The notes beneath the pieces are model-generated. The model searched no databases and had not been told where the DNA came from. It saw only the letters and a list, made by a program, of their open reading frames with translations. Shown in pieces: positions 59,427 to 64,000 of a DNA stretch of 64,000 bases (position 1 is its first letter; each line of letters starts with the position of its first letter). The translations under genes and the position numbers were made by a program. Location: positions 387,384-451,383 of the forward strand of contig PBLO01000004.1 in NCBI GenBank assembly GCA_002721785.1, read 5' to 3'. Source of the stretch: Halieaceae bacterium (GTDB taxonomy: Bacteria > Pseudomonadota > Gammaproteobacteria > Pseudomonadales > Halieaceae).

Positions 59427-60497
59427 TCACGATCCGATTGGCGCCCAAGCTAATAAGCTACTGTCATTTGTGAAGGTATTGGGAACCAGTTTGATGCCTC
59501 CCGCTTCGGCCAGGGCGACGTAGTCCATCCAACTCACTACCGCGGCAATGGGTGTCCCCGGCCCCGTATCAAAGAACAACGGACCATACACATTCGCGGT
59601 ATAGATGAGATCATCCTCCGAAACACGCTGGGTCGCATCATGGCGCGCACCAGCAGGCTCATAAAACCACGTACCAGGCCCGTAACCTTCCGGCGGGCCT
59701 GCACGCACTCCTAGCGCTCCCTCAAGCACCAGAAAGTCGGCGCCGGCAATGTGGTTGTGCGGCGCTGCCACGCCGTTATGTCGGACCATAAGGGAGACAT
59801 AACCGGTCTCCTGACTCACACGCAGCACCTTTAATCCGATATCGGGCAGGTCGGGATTGACCACCCAAGGCACCGCACGACAGTCGACAAAATAGGGGTG
59901 CTGGAAAGTATCGGGAGATGCTGTTGTCACGCTGGCGACGAGATGTCCCGAGTTCTGACCTGCGATGGCTAGTGGCTCACCTACACCCGTGTAAGGTTGC
60001 CGCTCAACCATGCACTCGGCCAACGTATTCGGAATCATGCTGATGCCGGCCTGCAAGGCCATCTGCCTGATATCGGCACTGGTGACCAAGCGACTCACTT
60101 GATTGCCAGCAGACAAAAGTGCAAATGCGCCATAACAGTTGACCAGTAGCTCAGCATCTTCGGCGGCGACCAGTCGGTCGAGACAGGTATTGGCGGAGAA
60201 GTAACCCCATATACCGGGCTCAAGATGGCTTGTACCGTTGCCATCCAAGCAATCCAGAGATCCCGACAGTACCAGCAGATCCATTCCCGACAGCGATAGC
60301 AGTCGGTCCAGACTTGCGCCCTTCTCGAGCCGCACGATCAGGCTGAACATGCCGCTTTCCATACTGGCTCGCAGCGGCTTGAGGGAGCAGCCTGCAACAC
60401 CGCTGAGCGGGAGCCAGGGCAACAAATTGGTATCTACCCCCCCTTCAGCGCCATCAGGGTCGAATTCGGGATTAAATGCCAGAGAACCTTCACTCAT
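59427..60497 (-). CDS. Bicupin-like protein (2,4'-dihydroxyacetophenone dioxygenase/ChrR-cupin-like)
   Basis: MVRHNGVAAPHNHIAGADFLVLEGALGVRAGPPEGYGPGTWFYEPAGARHDATQR; repeated cupin-like half with SLIVRLEKGASLDRLLSLSGMDLLVLSGSLDCLDG. Confidence 0.7.
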   Translation of the reverse strand: MSEGSLAFNPEFDPDGAEGGVDTNLLPWLPLSGVAGCSLKPLRASMESGMFSLIVRLEKGASLDRLLSLSGMDLLVLSGSLDCLDGNGTSHLEPGIWGYFSANTCLDRLVAAEDAELLVNCYGAFALLSAGNQVSRLVTSADIRQMALQAGISMIPNTLAECMVERQPYTGVGEPLAIAGQNSGHLVASVTTASPDTFQHPYFVDCRAVPWVVNPDLPDIGLKVLRVSQETGYVSLMVRHNGVAAPHNHIAGADFLVLEGALGVRAGPPEGYGPGTWFYEPAGARHDATQRVSEDDLIYTANVYGPLFFDTGPGTPIAAVVSWMDYVALAEAGGIKLVPNTFTNDSSLLAWAPIGS

Positions 60498-60710
60498 CGG
60501 TCTGTTTACTCTCTAGTTATCGTTGTTGTCCTAGCAAACCTCGCATGATCACGACGACGAGGCAAGCGCCCTTGCATCCAGACGAGAACCACAAAGAACA
60601 GTCAAACCAGTCCCTTGCAACTGCACGGAGGGAGCGAACTGAATCGCTGGCAACCCAAATCGCCATGAGTATCATAGGAAGCAGCCGAGACGCCCCGGCA
60701 GAGGCAATCG

Positions 60711-61247
60711 ATGACTGAATCGCACACAGCTACGTCGGACTATGTTCTGAATCAGACCATGCTCCGCATCAAAGACCCCGAACCTTCGCTGCGGTTTTAT
60801 CAAGACGTGATGGGAATGACGCTGTATCAGAAAGTCGACTTCCCGGAGATGTCGTTCTCCCTCTATTTTCTAGGCTATCCCTCGAATCATGAGGGCAACA
60901 CGATTCCCACTGACCCAAACGCCAGATGCCATTTCACTTTTCAGCAAAGTGCACTGCTGGAGCTCACCCACAATTGGGGCACCGAAACGGACCCGGACTT
61001 CCCCGGCCACCACAATGGCAATGAGGCACCACGCGGATTCGGCCACATCGGGGTTTCCGTGCCCGATGTCGCAGCGGCCTGCGCGCGCTTCGAGTCATTG
61101 GGCGTCACGTTCGTCAAAAAACCCGACGAAGGCACCATGAAAGATCTCGCGTTCATACAGGACCCTGACGGTTACTGGATAGAAATCCTCAACGCAGACT
61201 CCATCACACAATTGATTCAGGAGCATGGAGCGACGAGCCATGAGTGA
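60711..61247 (+). CDS. Lactoylglutathione lyase (glyoxalase I)-like protein
   Basis: [81 protein letters not shown]. Confidence 0.92.
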   Translation: MTESHTATSDYVLNQTMLRIKDPEPSLRFYQDVMGMTLYQKVDFPEMSFSLYFLGYPSNHEGNTIPTDPNARCHFTFQQSALLELTHNWGTETDPDFPGHHNGNEAPRGFGHIGVSVPDVAAACARFESLGVTFVKKPDEGTMKDLAFIQDPDGYWIEILNADSITQLIQEHGATSHE

Positions 61248-62391
61248 CGCACGCGAGCTGGCGGGCAGAGCACTAGCGCATTTCAACAATGGGACGACTG
61301 ATCTGGCCCCCGAGCAACTGCGCATTCCGATTGACGCCTACACCAACGAAGCGCGATATGAAGCGGAGCGACAAACCGTTTTTTTCGAATCACCGATTGC
61401 CATCGCTCTGTCTCTGGAACTACCGGAGGCAGGAGACTTCCAGACGCAAACAGTCATGGGCGTACCACTTCTGCTGACACGTGACCGTGACATGAAAGCA
61501 CACTGCTTTATCAACGTGTGCCGGCACCGGGGAGCTAAAGTCTGCTTGCAGGAAAAAGGCCATCAAACGCGCTTTAGTTGCCCTTATCACGCTTGGACCT
61601 ATAGCAACCAAGGCGAGCTGATTGGCATCTATGGCGAGGACAGCTTTGGCGAGGTTGATCGCGCCACGATGGGTCTCACAGAACTCACGTGCGAAGAGCG
61701 AGCAGGCGTGATCTTCGCCTGCCTGACACCTGGCCACGCTTTTAACATCGACGATTGGCTTGGCGAGTTCGCTGAGAAACTCGCAGATCAGAAACTTGCC
61801 AACTGGCATCTGTATACCGAACGTTGTTTGGACGGCTCGGGATGGAAAGCCACGATGGATGGCTATCTCGAGGTCTACCACCACGATAGCGTGCATGGAA
61901 AAACCGTCGGCCCGCACACCGTGGGCAATTTACTCGTGCACGATACGTGGGGCGCCCACCAACGCATGGCTTTTGCCCGGAAAAACATTCAAGAACTGAA
62001 TGACCGGCGACCGGAATCCTGGGACAACCCCGAATCATTCATCCGTGTTGTCCATTCGGTGTTCCCCAACCTGTCGATCTCCGCCATTTTGGGCGGCCAG
62101 TGTCTGGTCGGGTTTATCTTTCCTGGCGAAACCAGCACGACCACGGTGACGCGGCAGCTCATTCTGAGCGCCGGGGCACCAACGACAGAAGATGAGCAAA
62201 CGGCAGTTGAAACATTCAGCCAGATGACGCTGCAAGCCGTGAGGGATGAGGACTACGCTCTCGTCGCGACGGTTCAGGGTGGGTTAGGCTCTGGAGCCAA
62301 CGACAACTTTTTGATTGGCCGCAATGAGCCCGCTGTGCAACACTACCATCGCGAGATCGAGAGCCTTATGAAAGCAAGCAGGAGAGCCTAG
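61240..62391 (+). CDS. Rieske [2Fe-2S] aromatic ring-hydroxylating oxygenase alpha subunit
   Basis: [37 protein letters not shown] Rieske motif; [18 protein letters not shown] mononuclear iron ligands; 8-bp overlap with upstream gene. Confidence 0.94.
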   Translation: MSDARELAGRALAHFNNGTTDLAPEQLRIPIDAYTNEARYEAERQTVFFESPIAIALSLELPEAGDFQTQTVMGVPLLLTRDRDMKAHCFINVCRHRGAKVCLQEKGHQTRFSCPYHAWTYSNQGELIGIYGEDSFGEVDRATMGLTELTCEERAGVIFACLTPGHAFNIDDWLGEFAEKLADQKLANWHLYTERCLDGSGWKATMDGYLEVYHHDSVHGKTVGPHTVGNLLVHDTWGAHQRMAFARKNIQELNDRRPESWDNPESFIRVVHSVFPNLSISAILGGQCLVGFIFPGETSTTTVTRQLILSAGAPTTEDEQTAVETFSQMTLQAVRDEDYALVATVQGGLGSGANDNFLIGRNEPAVQHYHREIESLMKASRRA

Positions 62392-62392
62392 T

Positions 62393-63211
62393 TTGGGAAT
62401 GATCGAGCAGAAGATTCGAAGTCTGACCATGGCCGTACTACTGGCACAGGCTCTAACCATTTCCCCTTCCAAAGCAGCCTGTCCCGACTCCTTCGTTGAT
62501 GAGAGCAGGTGGTCAACCACATCACCGGCGTGGTCCTCGGGAGTGGCTTTCGTGATAGCGACTTTCAGTCTCTCAAATGATGCTGGAGGGGATGTGGATT
62601 TCAGCTCGCTCTCGATGGCCGAAACACTGCAAGCGTGGGTTCCAATTCCTGAAGGAGCCAACCCTTATGAAACAGACCCATATGAATTCAACTCCGGGAA
62701 TTTATATTTTCGGACGGCTCCGGCAGGAGAAACTTATGCCGACGGCGCGACCATTTCTTGGGACCTGGCTTTTGACGTTTCAAATACGCCCGCTAACTAT
62801 CCACGGCAAATCAGTCTCAACCCCGAGGAGGGTAACCTCTTTGGCCAATTTAGCTATACGATGCTGAATGCGTCCTTCTACTGTAGTGAGGGAGAGCCGT
62901 TCTACGCAGAAATCACAGCGGCTGAGGCAGGTCTAGGCGAGATCATGCTGACGGCTTCTGCCTTTGAGGGTAGTGCAGCAATAACCAGCTACGACGCTAC
63001 ATGCGAGGATTCGGCGGGGAATACATCAACCGGCTCAAGCGCCAGTACATCGATCACGATCACGGACCTTGATGCCGGAGAGGATTATACTTGCACGGTA
63101 ACAGCTACAAATTCTGTGGGTACCAGCTCTGTATCTGACCCTACCGACACGCTGACGCCAACATCTAGCGGCTTGCCCATTTGGTTACTCCATGAGGCCA
63201 GCACTCCTTGA
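62393..63211 (+). CDS. Secreted protein with fibronectin-III-like C-terminal domain and short hydrophobic GLPIWLL tail
   Basis: TTG (62393) or ATG (62399) start; signal peptide IRSLTMAVLLAQALTISPSKAA; SAASTSITITDLDAGEDYTCTVTATNSVGTSSVS-type repeat; C-terminus TPTSSGLPIWLLHEASTP. Confidence 0.7.
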   Translation: MGMIEQKIRSLTMAVLLAQALTISPSKAACPDSFVDESRWSTTSPAWSSGVAFVIATFSLSNDAGGDVDFSSLSMAETLQAWVPIPEGANPYETDPYEFNSGNLYFRTAPAGETYADGATISWDLAFDVSNTPANYPRQISLNPEEGNLFGQFSYTMLNASFYCSEGEPFYAEITAAEAGLGEIMLTASAFEGSAAITSYDATCEDSAGNTSTGSSASTSITITDLDAGEDYTCTVTATNSVGTSSVSDPTDTLTPTSSGLPIWLLHEASTP

Positions 63212-63337
63212 GCGCAACAATCAATTCAATTGTTCAGCCCAGACGAAAAGATTGAATATCCAGACTTTGGTTGCCAAAAAGAGCGTAGCGTGGCACTCGT
63301 GCTGACGGGGTCGCCACAATCTAGGACATGACATATC

Positions 63338-64000
63338 TTGGGAATCATTGACTACCAGAGCCATCTGAATGCGCTGATATCTGTCAAGGGTCACCCCTTT
63401 GAAAGAGACGCCTTCGCCGAGGTATTTGAGTCTTTCGAGGGCATACGGCATACGTTCGTAGAGCAACCCGCGTCACAGGCTTTTCTCAATACTGAGGCCG
63501 CCGCCCCTTGGGACGTGCTGGTGTTTTATGACATGCCAGGAATTGATTTCAGCACCCAACCACCGGGCTTTGTCGCACCGTCAGAAGCGCTGAAAAAAGG
63601 ATTTATGGAACTCCTCGAGGCGGGTAAGGGCATGGTCTTTCTTCATCACGCCATTGCCGGTTGGCCGCTATGGCCCGAATACGGTGAAGTCATTGGTGGC
63701 CGCTTTTTCTATGGGCCCGCCGAATGTAGAGGCCAGCAAGTGCTAGATTCGGGCTACCGACACGACGTGCCACACAACGCCAGCGTAATCGACTCAACAC
63801 ACCCGATTACCAAAAATCTCGACAACGCCTTCCCACTGACGGATGAGCTTTACCTGTACGAGGTATTCGAGGATGACATTCAGCCCCTGCTCAGCAGTGA
63901 CTACAAGTTTGATCGCGAGCATTTTTATTCAGCTCACCATGCGGTGACGGGCAACATGTTCTGCAATGATGATTGGCCGCATCCCGAGGGCAGTCCGCTG
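63338..64000 (+). CDS. ThuA-like domain protein, 3' partial (runs off the window; start codon uncertain, see finding)
   Basis: Open frame LGIIDYQSHLNALISVKGHPFERDAFAEVFESFEGIRH...DVLVFYDMPGIDF...GKGMVFLHHAIAGWPLWPEYGEVIGGRFFYGPAE...TDELYLYEVFEDDIQPLL. Confidence 0.8.
   Translation, partial: MGIIDYQSHLNALISVKGHPFERDAFAEVFESFEGIRHTFVEQPASQAFLNTEAAAPWDVLVFYDMPGIDFSTQPPGFVAPSEALKKGFMELLEAGKGMVFLHHAIAGWPLWPEYGEVIGGRFFYGPAECRGQQVLDSGYRHDVPHNASVIDSTHPITKNLDNAFPLTDELYLYEVFEDDIQPLLSSDYKFDREHFYSAHHAVTGNMFCNDDWPHPEGSPL

Noticed and set aside
63221-63466. 81-aa minus-strand ORF near window end
   Set aside because: Overlaps the ThuA coding start on the other strand and an intergenic gap; no motif.

Overview
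A 64 kb chromosomal window from what looks like a marine gammaproteobacterium. The gene content suggests the OM60/NOR5 (Halieaceae) group, but that is inference only. It is densely coding, with no rRNA, tRNA, CRISPR or transposon recognised. Housekeeping genes: valS (5' truncated by the window), a cold-shock gene, a tatD-like DNase, rapA, ppx, amtB, gspAB/exeA, recX-recA with a clear LexA box, and pepF. Accessory blocks: (1) 11.8-21.3 kb acyl-CoA catabolism genes including a stand-alone ACAD10/11-type kinase; (2) 21.4-27.3 kb a seven-gene translationally coupled cassette (D-Glu_cyclase/DUF1445, pxpA, pxpB, pxpC, DUF4392, D-amino acid aminotransferase, alanine racemase), which looks like a split mammalian-type D-glutamate cyclase wired to 5-oxoprolinase and D-amino acid enzymes and is my best candidate for an under-described system; (3) 34.6-38.5 kb a nitronate monooxygenase / class I-like HMG-CoA reductase / thioredoxin-like cluster; (4) 43.5-64 kb an oxygenase-rich catabolic region (PQQ-cytochrome c lipoprotein dehydrogenase, IorAB-type molybdenum hydroxylase, two tandem P450s with His in place of the I-helix acid, putidaredoxin-like ferredoxin, two ThuA-like proteins, SDRs, amidohydrolases, MFS, cupin, glyoxalase, Rieske oxygenase) of unknown substrate. 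Other signals: an orphan intrinsic terminator between divergent genes, nested palindromes in a divergent promoter region, a TTGGCA-N7-TGCC(A/G)A motif shared by two promoter regions, and a probable frameshift at the start of the last ThuA gene. All functional calls come from reading the protein sequences without database searches.
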